A DNA stretch of 64,000 bases from Diplonema papillatum (taxonomy: Eukaryota; Euglenozoa; Diplonemea; Diplonemida; Diplonemidae). Below, one piece after another: positions 19,760 to 32,500 of this stretch (position 1 is its first letter; each line of letters begins with the position of its first letter). A program made the position numbers and the translations under genes. The notes beneath the pieces are model-generated. The model saw only the letters and a program-made list of their open reading frames with translations. It was not told where the DNA came from and did not search any database. Where the stretch lies: NCBI GenBank assembly GCA_030068145.1, contig JAPJBO010000587.1, positions 80,609 to 144,608 on the forward strand, in the 5' to 3' direction.

Positions 19760-20060
19760 CCACCCAAAAGTCAAACAAGAACGGCAGGCTATCATCATCT
19801 CTGTGGCCTCTGCGGGTGGCCTCCGCCACGTCCACCTCGACCTACGACGCAACGCGTTGCTGCAGAAGCCTTCGGGCTGCCAGTCGTCGGAAAACCTGGC
19901 TCATTTGAGCGAAAAGGCAGCCCAAGGTTGCCCCATCGCCCTCTACCTAATAGTCAAACAAGAAGTCGGCAGGCCATTCATCAGCTGCGACCTCTGCGGG
20001 TGACGACTTGATGGCCTTCGCCACGTCCACCTCGACCTACGACGCAACGTGTTGCAGGTG
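19760..20060 (+). pseudogene. Two tandem copies of the 3' end of the 19139 gene
   Basis: AAGTCAAACAAGAACGGCAG, CTCCGCCACGT.C.CCTCGAC and CTACGACGCAACGCGTTGCT repeat the gene's own 3' end (codons ~148-185) at 19766-19890 and again at ~19950-20058. The copies carry indels and stops and do not extend the frame. Unit length is ~200-230 bp. The last unit is cut short after GACGCAACGTGTTGCAGG. Confidence 0.85.
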
Positions 20061-20271
20061 TAAGGCTTCTGCTACGCCCCGCGTGCCCTACTTGGTATAT
20101 GAGAACCAAATCGCGTGAACAACCACTTCTGAGGGAACGTGATACCGTGCTCCTCTGCGACGAAGTCGAAGTCAGGCGAAGCACCAGCTGAAGAAGCTTT
20201 CGGCTGACCAGCGTTCCATTGGACGGAACCTCCAGCTCTGTGCCGGCAAAGGCTCATAAAAACGCGGCAAC

Positions 20272-20535
20272 AGACCGGTGCGGGCTACACGGAACCCCTG
20301 CTCAACTTGTAGAACGTGGGGGCCCAAGACTACACTCCACGAAGGAATGTACTTGGTGTCGGTCACAAACAGTCCCGGACATGGCTAGCCATAACCCATA
20401 TCGAAAGCGTGCACTAAATATACAACCCGCAACCATATAGCCCTTTCTTGCTCTAAGAGAACCCATTCATGAACGGTCACACGGAGACCCTAAAACCCCG
20501 GAATTTCAAGCGAACTTTAACTCTAAAAACCGCTT
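20272..20535 (+). repeat. Dispersed repeat (AACCCCTGCTCAACTTGTAG family), empty-site copy
   Basis: CGGGCTACACGGAACCCCTG, CTCAACTTGTAGAACGTGGG, AAGGAATGTACTTGGTGTCG, ACATGGCTAGCCATAACCC and TTCAAGCGAACTTTAACTCT match 38240-38558 base for base over most of the length. This copy lacks the 48-bp insertion found at 38279-38326. Fragments occur at 21366-21437 and 34397-34452. Confidence 0.9.
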
Positions 20536-21011
20536 CGCCGCTGGGTCATGAACTCAGCCAAAGCGACGTTCACGTTCGTTTCCCTTGACCGCCGTCCTTT
20601 TTTTGCTTCGCCAGTTGCCATGCTTCGTTGCTGCATTCAGGCGCTTCTTTAAGTAGAATGGTCGCCTTGTTGATGCAGCAATCGAACCTTCTCTCCTGCC
20701 CTCCCACCTCTTCCCCTCCTCTACGACATCTCCCCTTCCCATCCTCCCGGTGGAAATGTCTGTGACGAGCCTAACAAACCAGACGCACACCCCTGCTGTT
20801 CCGCCTTACGTGTGTCCGTGGTTAAAAGAACGGAAACAGGTGCGGTGTGAAGAAAAAAACACGAGCATAAACTTCTTTTAGCAATCCTCCCCATCTCCTC
20901 CTTCCGAGGTGCTACATGCCCGAAATCAGCCGCGGAACTAAAAATAATGGGGTTGCTTCACCCGAAGCAGGGATTTTGACTTTTCGTCGCAACGCTTGAA
21001 TTATGTTTTGA
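20536..21011. other. Unassigned sequence
   Basis: No gene is visible. 20807-20855 (CTTACGTGTGTCCGTGGTTAAAAG) is a fragment of the CCGTGGCTTAAAGGACCGAA repeat family described at 34766. Confidence 0.4.
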
Positions 21012-21339
21012 CCACATGCAATGTGTGTGAGGAAACTGAAGTAGGACCTTCTGATCATGATCATTAGCCAAATTTGCCACCTGAAACCACGTCCAGGATT
21101 TGGGCTCAGGGTAGTGCGGTCAACGAAAACTCTAGTTTCCCTTTCTACTTTCTCCTACTCTCGCGGTGTACGACATGCAATGTGTGAGGAAACTGAACCG
21201 CCCAAGTAGGACCTTCTGATCATGATCATTGGCCAATTTGCCTCCTGAAGCCACGTCGAGAATCTGGCTTCGGGGTATGTGCGGTACCGGAAAACTCTAG
21301 TTTCCGTTTCTGCTTTCTCCTACTCTCGCGGTGTACGGG
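21012..21339 (+). repeat. Two head-to-tail copies of the ~160-bp SINE-like repeat
   Basis: Copies at 21012-21172 and 21173-21339 abut exactly (GCGGTGTACG then ACATGCAATGTGTG). They differ from each other by ~15 percent, so this is not a fresh duplication; two members of the family lie back to back. Copy 1 lacks ACCGCCC. Confidence 0.88.
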
Positions 21340-22118
21340 TTTCGACTCGCAAAAAAATTACTTCACACAACCACTTAACAACGGTCGCACGGAGACCCTA
21401 AACCCCCAGAATTTCAAGCGAGCTTGAACTCTAAAAACGGGGCTGGGAGACGTTTCAAACAGCGGGACCTGGCCCGGCCAACCCAGCCCCAAGCCCATGT
21501 CCCAAGCCCTGCTAGCTCCCCAGAGTTCGGCAGCCCCCGGCCAAGTAGCAGCCAGGATTTCTCCACGCACCTTGTGAGGCCTTGTCCGGGAGATCTCGAG
21601 GGTTCGTTTGTTCTTCCCAACCAAGCAAAGGGTCGCATGGCACCAAACCGATCGTCCCCCAGCATGGACGGTGACTAAACTAAACAAGTTCCGCCGGCAG
21701 AGAAAAACGCGCCGAGAGGTCAACCGCCTTCAGGTGGGAAGCTTGACATTTGGTCGTCAGGGGTTTGTATAGCCCTCCCCCCCCGTCACACGAACCCTTT
21801 TCAACCTTTCCAATTCCCTTCAAGCTAGACCATTATACAACGTCCCCCCTCGTCACACTAAGAACCCATTTAAGAAAGGTCACCCGGAGACCCCAATATA
21901 CCGGAAACTCGAGCGAACTTTAACTGACTAACTAACAACAACGATGGTCACTCGGAGACTTTCGACCTCGGATCCTCACAACTCGAAGCAGCCTCAAAAA
22001 AGAAGAAAAAACAGTACCGCTTTCTATCCCTAGGGCCTCGCCCGCCGACCGCAAAGCATGCACCAAGCTGAACCTCGCAAAACAAAAAAAAACAAGACTT
22101 GAGGTCGAAAGACACTAG
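21340..22118. other. Repeat fragments, no gene
   Basis: 21366-21437 is the 3' part of the 20272 repeat (GGTCGCACGGAGACCCTAAA ... TGAACTCTAAAAACG), and 21870-21925 and 21955-21985 hold weaker echoes of the same CGGAGAC text. The remainder is unremarkable. Confidence 0.5.
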
Positions 22119-22296
22119 TGAGCCGGTCCGTCCCTATCTCTTGAAACTGCATCAAAGTGCCTGCCGCTGCATCGAAGTGCCTGCCGCTGATCACAGTGAA
22201 TCACTGTCCACCACGGTCTTTCAGGTCCCCATCGAATGGCCCGGTGCTGTATTCTTCGGTCTATCACGGTCTATCAAGAGGGGATGGACCGGCTCA
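22119..22296. mobile_element. 178-bp MITE, second member of the TGAGCCGGTCC family
   Basis: Ends TGAGCCGGTCC and GGACCGGCTCA with flanks ACTAG (22114-22118) and ACTAA (22297-22301), a 5-bp duplication with one change. The interior is the reverse complement of the copy at 14529-14708 at high identity. Confidence 0.85.
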
Positions 22297-22324
22297 ACTA
22301 ATCTGCACGTGCTCTGCCCTGTGA

Positions 22325-22490
22325 CTGACCGTCTCAACGAGCTTGTGTGGCAAACCCACCCAAGGTGCGCCACGCCTTGATGCTTTAGCTTGGGAAATCG
22401 GTAGCCACTTGACCCGTAGGCCCGTGGCTCTGCAGTACCGCCGAACACGTGAAGCTTGGCTTCCGTGTCAGGCTTTCCCTGGTACCTTTA
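22325..22490 (+). repeat. Dispersed repeat (GACCGTCTC.ACGAGCTTGTG family), copy 1
   Basis: GACCGTCTCAACGAGCTTGT, CTTGATGCTTTAGCTTGGGA, GCCACTTGACCCGTAGGCCC and CGCCGAACACGTGAAGCTTG recur at 25540-25715 and 25880-26010, the latter two as tandem units. Confidence 0.85.
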
Positions 22491-24779
22491 TAGATACACG
22501 GAGATGATCCACAAGAACAGAAACCGCAAGCAAGCAAAACAAACGAAGTCGCCAGACACCAAAACGACGCGAATCGTCCAAAACTAACACGAATGTTGGG
22601 GGCTCCGTCCTTTTGCGAGCCACAGTGTTTCGCAATTCGCGCAAGATCAGCATGCCTATGACTCACCATGGAGAACCCGATGCACGGCAAAAAGGGCGAC
22701 TCATCGGCACGCCGATATACCCGCAATGCTGCCAAAAGAGCACAAAGCCGAGAACACCCAAGCAGGAAACCTCTCAGGGCAGAGGAACGGCGGTGCAGCT
22801 CGCTCTAGTGCCCGATGAAACACCTCGTCAGTACCACTCAACGGCTTGGGCACACTCGCGGGCGCTAGCGTCTGGCAAGAACAGGCATGCCACAGCAGTA
22901 TCTGCATGGCGAGACGAGAGGCATCGGCTCACCCTGTCAACGGACAATCCACAAAATCAACAAAAGAGGCCAAATTGGTTTGAAGTTCCGTGGACCTTCC
23001 TATGCGCAGTGGGCGGCTCACTCCACCAAACGAAGCTTTCCATACTCCCCCCCGCCCCCCCCCCCCCCCCCCCCCCCCCCGCCCCTACACTTAATTCCGC
23101 GGTTAAATAACCTGGCCTCAGTGGTGCAAGCACCACGCGCTCTTCAACCCCAAGAAACATTCCCCCCCCCTCACTCCATCTCTTGCTTCTGGCGTCGGGC
23201 GGTAACTGTAAATTACCGACTTTGTGCTGTACGTATTGATGAGACTTCCATCTAGCCTTGGCCATGAGATATGTGGCCACCTTCAGATGCGCGCCTTCCT
23301 CACATCCTGAACCCCGCTGCCTGCACCAGCGAGGGGTATCTTTGCAGAAGAAGTAGCCTTCGTATGTTGTTGCTGTACCTCCCCCGCCGCAGCAGATTTA
23401 GTTCTTTGCCGCCCCTCAACACACAAGCACACGCATACACATACACGCAAGACATTCAGCAGCAGTCACCAGCATTGCACTGGACGCAGGTGGTTAGCGC
23501 CGCTTCCCCTGCGAACAGGACTCAAGACTGTGACCCAGACGGCGTCTCCATGCTTGCACCTGGGATTTGAAACAGCTGGGCAGGCCGAGCTCATTCCACA
23601 GAGAGAGGGAACACATCAAGGCAAGTCAAACCGTGTGGAGCTCCACCGTCAGGTTGGAGCGGCTCTGTGGGGTAGTCACGCCCTAGCAGTCCCTGGGCCT
23701 CTTCCACCCACCTGCATCTGTTCTCGTGGTCATGGCTACCGAGCTTTCTTTTCCCGGGGAGAGAAAGAGCTTGCCGCACCCTCGGTGACGTGTGTCGCCT
23801 TGCAGCTCACACTGCAATGAAGTCTTGAGCCGAGTGCCGGCTGGAAAAGCTGACAACCTCCCAGAATACTCGAGGAGCCCGCCGGTCGCATAGTCTCAGA
23901 GAAAACCTCTAAACCACAACAAACGCTAGAAGAACCCGTTTAGAAGAGAAGGATATGTGTAGTACGCTGGCTTTTGTTGTTGACACATTGCATTTGTTAG
24001 ACACAAAAACATTCGCGTTGACTGTTCTGCGCCCGTTTCTATTTGAGGTATTTGGAGGAGCCGCCCGGTGCTTATGTCGACGGAATGTCGACAGAACGGA
24101 GGGAAACAATACAACTGCAAAATTGGTCCCTTTTAATCGTTTTTGGGGGTGTGAAGGTCCGGAATACTTCAGTTGACCATTGAGGCTGGGAGTCGGGTTG
24201 CGACGGAGGTGCAGCCATGCACAGTTTCGGCTAGCCAAGGTTGTGACCATTCATGCGGGCTACTGACCCTCACTCCCGTTAGGGCAACAAAACCGTAAGT
24301 GCGCACTGTGCCACAAACAAGGGAAGCGCCAGATCCGTTGCCGCACAACATCAATATAGCCGACGAAGGACCTAGCACTGGTAACAAGGTTATTTCCTCG
24401 TCGCTCCTGATTTGCATCGTGACCTTTCCCGCACTTCATGAGACGAAATGTCGAAAACACGACACGACGCTGCGTTGCCGTAGAGCGAAATTGTTCCAGT
24501 CGGTCCGGCCTGTCCAAATGGCGCGTTCTTAGCACCAGAGCCAGGCTACTGCATCCCTTCAACCTTTCGGAGCACCGAGGATGTAAAAGAAGAGATACCT
24601 GTGGCCGGCAGAGGGCCCAGAAAGAAGCCGAGAGCCCCAGCCCCCCTAACGGGGGAGTCTCGGCCTTGGTTTTGTCTGTCGCTTTGCTTCAAGGAGGCTC
24701 TTCCCCTCGGAGCTTGTCCTTGCGCTTTTCTGTCTCTTTTTCTTCAAAGAAGACGTGTCCCTAGGACCAAAGAGGCCTG
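22491..24779. other. Unassigned intergenic stretch with a poly-C run
   Basis: Frames of up to ~165 codons exist but none has a recognisable product or consistent composition. 23046-23083 is an almost pure C run (~34 of 38). 23905-23935 (CTAAACCACAACAAACGCTA) echoes 55455-55485. No RNA gene is seen. Confidence 0.4.
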
Positions 24780-27090
24780 CGAGGCAGCGTTCTGCCTAAA
24801 CACAAAAGTATTCCAACCACGAAGCGATTGTTATTCGCAAACCCGCGACAGATGTCTTGCGGATTTGAGTGAGCAGGTTGCTCAGAGGTCGCTCGAACCC
24901 TCTCTCCCGAAAGGATTCGCCCGTACCACGTAGCCTGGGGGCGAGCTACGAACAGTTACCGGACTTGCATCTAGCTAGTTCCATGCTGATGTGGGGCTCT
25001 TAATAGTAGTCCTAACAAGACGCATGGAATGAGTCGCTCCGTTCACAGCAGCTCAGCGATACAAAAGACGGCGGTACGAACGGAGGTCGCTTGCCTCCTT
25101 CATTTCAACGCGCCCGCAGACACACTCTCACATTCTCGCACTCACACAAAACATACACACGTTTTCCTTCCTCCTTCCCAAACGTGCATTCTTAAGAGGC
25201 AGTGTTCTGCCTACTTAAACTACGATCCCTCCCGAAGGGATTCGCCCGTGCCGAGCAGTCGTGGGTAGTCCTGTGTCCAGGACGAGCACTGTTTTATACT
25301 CCAGGCGTCCTTGCTAGTGAACCGAACCACGGAGCATGAGGAGCACGGTGTTGGGGCAGACAACCTTCTTTCTAGGCAAAAACCCGTTTTCACATTTCTT
25401 CCCCGAAGCCAAGAAAAAGAAGAAAGAAGAAAAAGAAAAAGGCCGCTCCTGGTCCAGGAACGTGACGGTCAACCACAGCTTGCAAAGCTTGAGTCGGAGG
25501 CAGCACACTGCCGCAACCCCGTCCGCTCTGCCCTGCGGCTGACCGTCTCGACGAGCTTGTGTGTTCAGCGCGAGCGCTAAGCCCCAAGGTGCGCCAAGCC
25601 TTGATGCTTTAGTTTGGGAAATCGGTAGCCACTTGACCCGTAGGCCCGTGGCTCTGCAGTACCGCCGAACACGTGAAGCTTGGCTCCCGTGTAGCAGGCT
25701 TTCCCTGGTACCTCCAAAAGCGGATGTGCTACAACCAAACACGTGTGTAAATCCAAGAAAAAGGAAAATAAAAATAAGAAGGCGCTCCGGGTCCGGGAAC
25801 GTGACGACCAACCACAGCTTGCAAAGCTTGGGACGAAGGCAGCACAGTGCTACAACCCCGTCCGCTCTGCTGTGGCTGACCGTCTCGACGAGCTGGTGTC
25901 CAGCACGAGCCCCAAGCCCCTTGATGCTTTAGTTTGGGGAAATCGGAAGCCACTTGACCCGTAGGCCCCCGGCTCTGCAAGCTTGGCTCCCGCGTAAGCT
26001 TTCCCCGGTACCCGCGTGCTCGCATTAAGGGGAGGTGTCGCTGCTCACCTGCCAGGTCCGTCCTGACGTGGCCTTGGCCAGATTTAGCCGCTCCCCGCTC
26101 AAAACGAAAAGAAAAACAAAGAAAACACTCTCGCTTCACAAGTCAAACGGAGTCTCCAAAAGACCGACCACTCAGTACAAAAGAAACAGTCTAAAAAAAA
26201 AAGCCTTAAAAATTTGTATCCCCCCCTTTTTACCGCGTGCATAAGAGGCAGTGTCCTGCCTAAACATTAAATCAAAAAGTCCTCTCTCCCCCCCCTCCGC
26301 AGACAGTACTGCCCTATACATTTAACCACTTCCGGGCGAACTACTACTGTAGTGGTAGTTAATTCAAGAAAGCTCGCGGGCCGCCAAATAATGGTCGAAA
26401 GTGGCCCGCCGTTTGCTTTATTGGAAAGATCTGACACAGAACCCTTCATCGGGCAGAAATCCTGTTCCGAGCTCTCAACGGATATTTGTGGTTTGCCACG
26501 GAGCCCGCCCTTTTCCCGAATTAACGCTTCTCCCCTCCGTCCGTAGGTGGTTAACTCAGATCTCCCCCCCCGTGCGTGAGAGGCGGCGTCCTGTCCAAGC
26601 ATTAAATGGCACCCCCCCGAAAACCGAAGTAACGAAGTACGCAAGAACTCCGCACAAACTACGCGGGAACTACGCAATACGGGGTAGGACTACATTTTGA
26701 TACTCCACATGCCTCTGGCGGCGAACTGGGGGCCTAAACGGTCCTGACAGGGCTTGTTTTACTTGCCACCGCGGCCAAAGAAAGTCCAGTACACTTATGA
26801 AATGAGCCGTTTCACAAACCACTACGGGGCTTTCGGTACCATTAAACTGTGACATTCCCCAAAGGTAGAGCAGTGCTGCCTATACATTTGAAGATTCTCT
26901 TCCCCCGAAGCGTTCGAGGGCGGGTGTTTCGAGGTAGTAGTTTACGGGTCGCTCGGACACACGGCTGTGGGAACCCTCTCCCCGAAGGAGTTTTTCCGTA
27001 CCACATAGTCTTGCCAGCCCTGTCAGGGACGCGCTTGTCTATAGTCCATGCCAAAAAAGGTCCGTCTAGAGAACCTAAACAAGGAGCATG
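24780..27090. repeat. Cluster of short repeats, including a ~345-bp tandem duplication
   Basis: AGGCAG.GTTCTGCCT palindromic words recur at 24781, 25193, 26245 and 26577, and GA(A)GGA.TTCGCCCGTACCA words at 24912, 25237 and 26990. 25445-25715 and 25790-26015 form a tandem pair (GGAACGTGACG.TCAACCACA, GCTTGCAAAGCTTG, CCCCGTCCGCTCTGC, GACCGTCTCGACGAGCT) that also contains two copies of the 22325 repeat. 26136-26200 echoes 14450-14515. No gene is supported. Confidence 0.7.
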
Positions 27091-27540
27091 AAAGGCACGT
27101 GTTCAACCCAACGTTCTCATCAGGGGAGGTCAGGAGCCCCCCGAAAACGTGAAAAGTGGGTGTCTCTTTCTTAATCGTTCATTTGTACCGACGGGATCAT
27201 TTTTCGGAACGGTTGCGCATAGGAGAGAAAAACGAAGCCGATGAAAATATCCTATTACGGGAACCCCCCCCCCCCCCCCCAGAGACTGCCACCCAGCTCG
27301 CAAACTCCCTTACCTCGGCCAGTGCGGATCGTGATGAAATGGATGGCACCTGTCGTGAAGTGTGTAGCGACCACCGGCAGACTGCCTTACATTTTGTTTC
27401 CGACACCGCCTCATGCTACGATGCCCCTCGAGCCCGCCACCTTTTGAGAATATTGACGAGTCCTACCCGGCGAGAGTCCGATCTCCCATTTTCTACATTC
27501 GCCTGTATCGATAGACGTCCAGGGAACGAGAAGCCGCCGC
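27091..27540. other. Unassigned sequence preceding the retroelement leader
   Basis: Contains a C run (27263-27280). A plus-strand frame from 27156 lacks recognisable features. The upstream limit of the retroelement could lie anywhere here, since no terminal motif is visible. Confidence 0.3.
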
Positions 27541-29555
27541 GCGGGTGCCCAGCGTGTTCACTACATCATACAATTCTACCTGCACTTTGCCGATCGACGA
27601 TTTAACACACACCGCCGGACAACACTCGAAGCCTCCCCCTGTTCAAAACTGCTTACGCCTGCACCCTGCCGCCCCCTGTCCGAGGCTGCGTTCAACACCT
27701 ACACCCCTGATTTGCGATCCACACCCGCGATGCGTTTCCGCGGGAGGGACCGCTTATCTGGGCTGCGATGCGCTGCTGAGTGTCACAAACGCCTGCCAAC
27801 CGGCGCGAACAACAACCCGCGGACGTACGACTCTCCACCACCACGCAACCAGACACACCGACAGAGGGTTACTGCCAACACACTGCTCGAGTCTGCTTCC
27901 TACACCCCCTGCCCCCGTGGCAGACGACTGGTACTTACGACACAGACGAGCTTGCAACCGCCTGCGACCTTCCAACTGTACAACAACCATCATCCGTGCA
28001 ATACCGACGCAACGGCCTGTCGCCACACAACTTACTACACCGCCTGACACACCATAGCAGTCCACCCCCACACCCCCTTTCGAAACTGCGTCCTACATCT
28101 CGACTCCCGGTAGATGGTCAAATGCTTATCCGCTGAGTGAGCCACCGTCCCGGGTTTCACGATACTACTGACCGCCACAACACTTGCAATCTGACGTGCC
28201 CATCAGCACCCTCTCTCCTCTACGGTGTGGCCCGGTCTACTCAACGCAACATGCTGCTGCCGACTATCTACCGTAGCACTTACTCGACTCCTCTACTCCT
28301 CTACTCCCGGCGGCGCCTGTTCCCTGTACAGTCCGTTGCTCCATTGAGGCCAGCGACCCACGCACGGACGCGAGCCGGAGACACGAAGCGCGACGCTATC
28401 GCGGAAGACCATAAGACGGCTCTCCCGGACGGGATGTGAGTTCAAGTTCAAGGGTACATGTACCTTCGGCGTTGCACTTTGCCGGACGACGCCCATTCGG
28501 AGCTACGCTCTACACACCGGCCCCCGGATGGCGGTCCACCTCCTGCGACGCGCATCGCCGAGTAGACCGCCAACCGGGCTGCCCGTTGATATTGGATGCC
28601 ACGGCTGCCTGCTGACTGACATACAGATTAGTGCAACGCGCCGCCCCCCTCTCCCCTACACTACGTCCCCATGTTTACATGCCGCTGCCGACTACCTGCA
28701 CTATCACCTCCTCTACAACTACGCCCGGTACCCAGTCCGCTGCTCCGTCAGAAGCCAATGACCCATCCACGGACACGAGCCGAAGACGCGATGCGCGACG
28801 ATATCGCGGAAAAACTTAGGGCGGATGATTTAGACTGTTCCCCTGGACGGAATGTGAGTGCTTCGTTTGTTGTGTCCTTCTCCCATCAACGACAGGGGAA
28901 CCCGGTTCATTCCGGGGCCTAGGTGGACGGAGCGGCCGTACCCACCCAGTCACCCCAAACGCCGCGGGGTGACCTCTCAAAAAAAGAACCCGCTCGCTTT
29001 CTGAGGGCTCTGACGCGAGGGACGTACAGAGCCCGAAAAAAACCCGCCTTGTGCACACAACCGACGAGAAGGAAGCAACCGGTACAGGTAGGGAGACGGT
29101 CCACCCAAATCGACTTCGCCCCGCTGTACCACCAACCACGGCATCGAGACCGGGCAGAGTTTAGGTGAACTCCATCCTGCCCCCGTACGGTCTCGTCACT
29201 ACCAATCGGGACCTGTTCCATTGTACAACCGAAACCCCAGAAAATCGACAAAAGACGCGTCGGGCCCTGAGCCTGGCAAAAAAACCAGTAGCAGTAGTTT
29301 AGAAGCGTGAATTCCCTACCCCCCCGTGTATTGCACCGCCGACCGTCCAGACGAACAAGCCGCCCCATCCGCCCGCCCCTCCCTATCACCCCTTCCGTTA
29401 CGTTACGTTACGTCATAGATCTTCCCTCCGACTCGTTGGCCTTCCTCCACGACGACTCACCGTCCCCCCAAAAAAAACCCCCCGACTGTTCCGCGTGTCC
29501 GGTTTTGCGACGACCCGGTCCACAAACGCGCGAGGTCCTACCGGAACGGGTCAAG
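27541..29555 (+). other. Long C-rich leader of the retroelement with internal duplication
   Basis: Strand asymmetry is extreme: the plus strand is C- and A-rich and G-poor for ~1.9 kb. Two related segments, ~28240-28450 and ~28640-28860, share CTGCTGCCGACTA.CT, CAGTCCG.TGCTCC, GGACGCGAGCC.GA and GC.CGACG.TATCGCGGAA and both end GGACGG.ATGTGAGT, giving a ~400-bp unit repeated in tandem. Several open stretches are Pro/Thr/Arg-rich and unconvincing. The frame of the retroelement protein is open upstream of its first ATG back to ~29307. I infer a 5' untranslated or promoter region, possibly the tandem 'pseudo-LTR' arrangement known in Penelope-like elements. Confidence 0.5.
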
Positions 29556-32500
29556 ATGCGTGTACCGCCTGCCGACGCGGATATGCGGCGGCGCCCGGAG
29601 TTTGCGAAACCATTCCTCGCACCCTTCTTCCAAACCGACTGCGTTCGTACGAAGACGGAAAAGACGACGCAGATCGACTGGTCGAAATGGAAGGAGCAAG
29701 GCGTGGAATTCACGAGCCGGTTCCTGAGAAGATACGGGAGGAAGCTTGCACACACATACGCGACGCTCAAGCTCCAGCAGCCGGAGAACCCGAGCAACTA
29801 CAAGGCTTCGGGTCTCATCTATGGACTCGTGGACTCGCATGCTAACCTGTTATATATCGGCAAGACAGGCAAGACGATGCAGGAAAGGGTCGCCAAACAC
29901 TGGTCTGGCAGGAACAGCAAACAGGACCAGTTCAAGCGTCACTTACAGAACCTCCCTTCCCCGCCGTACGCTTTCGTGCTCTACGACATCCCTGGTGCGT
30001 TTTACTCCGACGGGAGTTCGTTCGACAGGGTGTCGGAGCCGATAGAGATGGCGTTCATCGCGATGCTGCAGCCGATGTTCAACACGGTGAGGACAGCCAG
30101 CGATTTGAACAGACGGAGGAAAAAGCCCCGCACTGCACCATCGTTCACAAAGGCACCGGGCAACGAACGGGACGCCCAAGGAGCTTCACGCGAGCGTGGG
30201 GAGCCGTGGGTTCACGTGGATGGCGAAGAGATACGGATCAACCAGGGACGGGGTAGATTCTTCGGCATCCGTAGGCAGTTGCAGCACCTCTTCGGACTTG
30301 AGGAGGACGCACTGCGGGAGTATGACGTGAACCCGTGGATGAAGAGCCGGGTGTACAGGGTTCGGACGTGGGTTCGGCGGTTCATGATCGAACACCTGCA
30401 GCATCCGAAGGTGGGGATCCTGGACGAGCTGCTCACTGCACGGCTTGGTGAGATAAACCACCTCGCGAAAAAGAAGAAAAGTGCGGCACGAACCCCGTGG
30501 TTCTGCATCCAACAGGTCAGCAAGCTGCTGGACGAGCGCAAACTTGCCGCTATCTTCCGCCATGATGCCCAACTCCGTGCTCTCCTCGCCGACCCCACGG
30601 AATTCATCAACACGAGAGTCTCTACGTCACTCAACCCCCCTCTCGGGGTCCTCCTTTCCAACTTCACAGAGGTTTCAAGACAGACGACCCCGGAGCCGGC
30701 CCCTCCGCCCGAAGACTGCCCGTGTCAAAAGTATCTGCTGCAAGGATACCACATTCAAGGCCATGCGTGTGGGCAAGCACACCTCCTCGACACCTGCAGC
30801 GAACTAGTTACGCTCTTCGACAAAGGTCGCAAGTTCCGCCCGGATGGCGGCGACGAAGCTATTTGTACTGAAGTGGATAGGGCGGTGGCTTTGTTCGTCG
30901 AGGGGTACTTTAATGACTCCCCGCCTAGTTTCGCCAGACTGCTGCGGGAGAAGATAATGTCGACCGTCGGCGTGACGCGTATTGGTGCCGAACCGGAGGT
31001 GACAACCACATCGCGTCGACGCCTGCGAGAACTGCACAAGGACCTCGTAATTCTCCCGGTCGACAAGAGTTCTCACGACTTCGGGTTCGTGTGTAGAAGA
31101 TTCTACAACCAGGATCTGTACACGAAGGTTAACCACAGCGTGAACTACGCCCCGAGCGAGAAGACACCGGAAGAAGTCGTAGCAGATCACAAGACGTACC
31201 TGGAGCAAAAAGGGCTGAGCCCCACGAACACCCTCCCCTACCTTTATGGCACCTTGAAACTACACAAGGAGGTGATAACCATGCGGTACATCGCCGGGGT
31301 CTCCCGCAAAAACACTGTGGGCCCGGGGGAGACTTTTCCTGAACGCGAAACACGCCGCCCCGATGCAACATTTTCATCGACGACGGATGCACAGCTGGAT
31401 CTAACGGGTCTGTTGAAATCAGTCATGGAGATCCTACGGAGGGAGGACAACGACCGATTCAACGCGACCGGGTTTAGATTCTTCTGGATCACGGAGTCCA
31501 GTGACGACACCGCCTTCTTTCTGAAGACGCATGTTGACGAGCTCTCGGGCCTGGTCGCGGGTACATGGGATTTCACGACCATGTACGACCAGCTGGGACT
31601 CGAGGAACTGCTGGAGGAAATCGCTGGTACCATCGACGAAGCCTTTGCAGCGGAGGCCGAACGGCTCGGCGTTCGGGTTGATGAACTGGTCCTAGTACGA
31701 CCGAAGAGCCAACATGGGCCGCAGAAGAAGAAACGTTGTTTTGCGTTCATGCTGTTGACGGATCTGAGCTCACAGCAGGCAGCATATTCTGCACACGACC
31801 TCAAGGCCCTCCTCGCTTTCTGCCTGGCGAACACGTACGTACTGGTGAACGGCATCCTCATGCGGCAAATATTGGGCATCCCGATGGGCGCTAACGCCTC
31901 CCCAGACATTGCCAATCTCTTCTGCTACGCAAAGGAGAAGAGGTACATGATGAGACTCCTGGCTGAAAGGGACATCCGGCGGGCTACACTCCTCAGCATG
32001 ACGCGCCGTTTTATAGATGACCTGCTCTGTTTCGGGACGAAACCCCCTCCCGAGTCCATCTACAGCATGGGGTACAAGCAGACGAATGCATGCGTAGGGG
32101 ATGCGACTTTCCTTGGCATACGGATACGACATGAGGTCTCCGGCGCGTCTGGAAGGCGATACATGCGACTGTCGGTCTTGGACAAGGCGAAAGCCTACCC
32201 GTACCGCCCCCTCGCGTACACGTCAGTCCTGTCTACGGCCCCGTCAAACTTCGGTTCGAGCATCCTCATTGGGGCCCTCGTTCGCAACGGTAGGATCGCC
32301 AACAACATATATGATTTCAAGACCGAAATGAACAACACGGTCTTGAAACTCATGCGGCGTGGTTACCGGAAAAGCGTTTTGAAGAGTGGATTCCGCAAAT
32401 GGCTCCTGGACACATACCCAGAGGCCAAATTTGGCGAGCATTGCGGGAAGGTGCGGAGGCACTTCTTCTGGCTCATTCACGAGGTGGAACGCACTCTATC

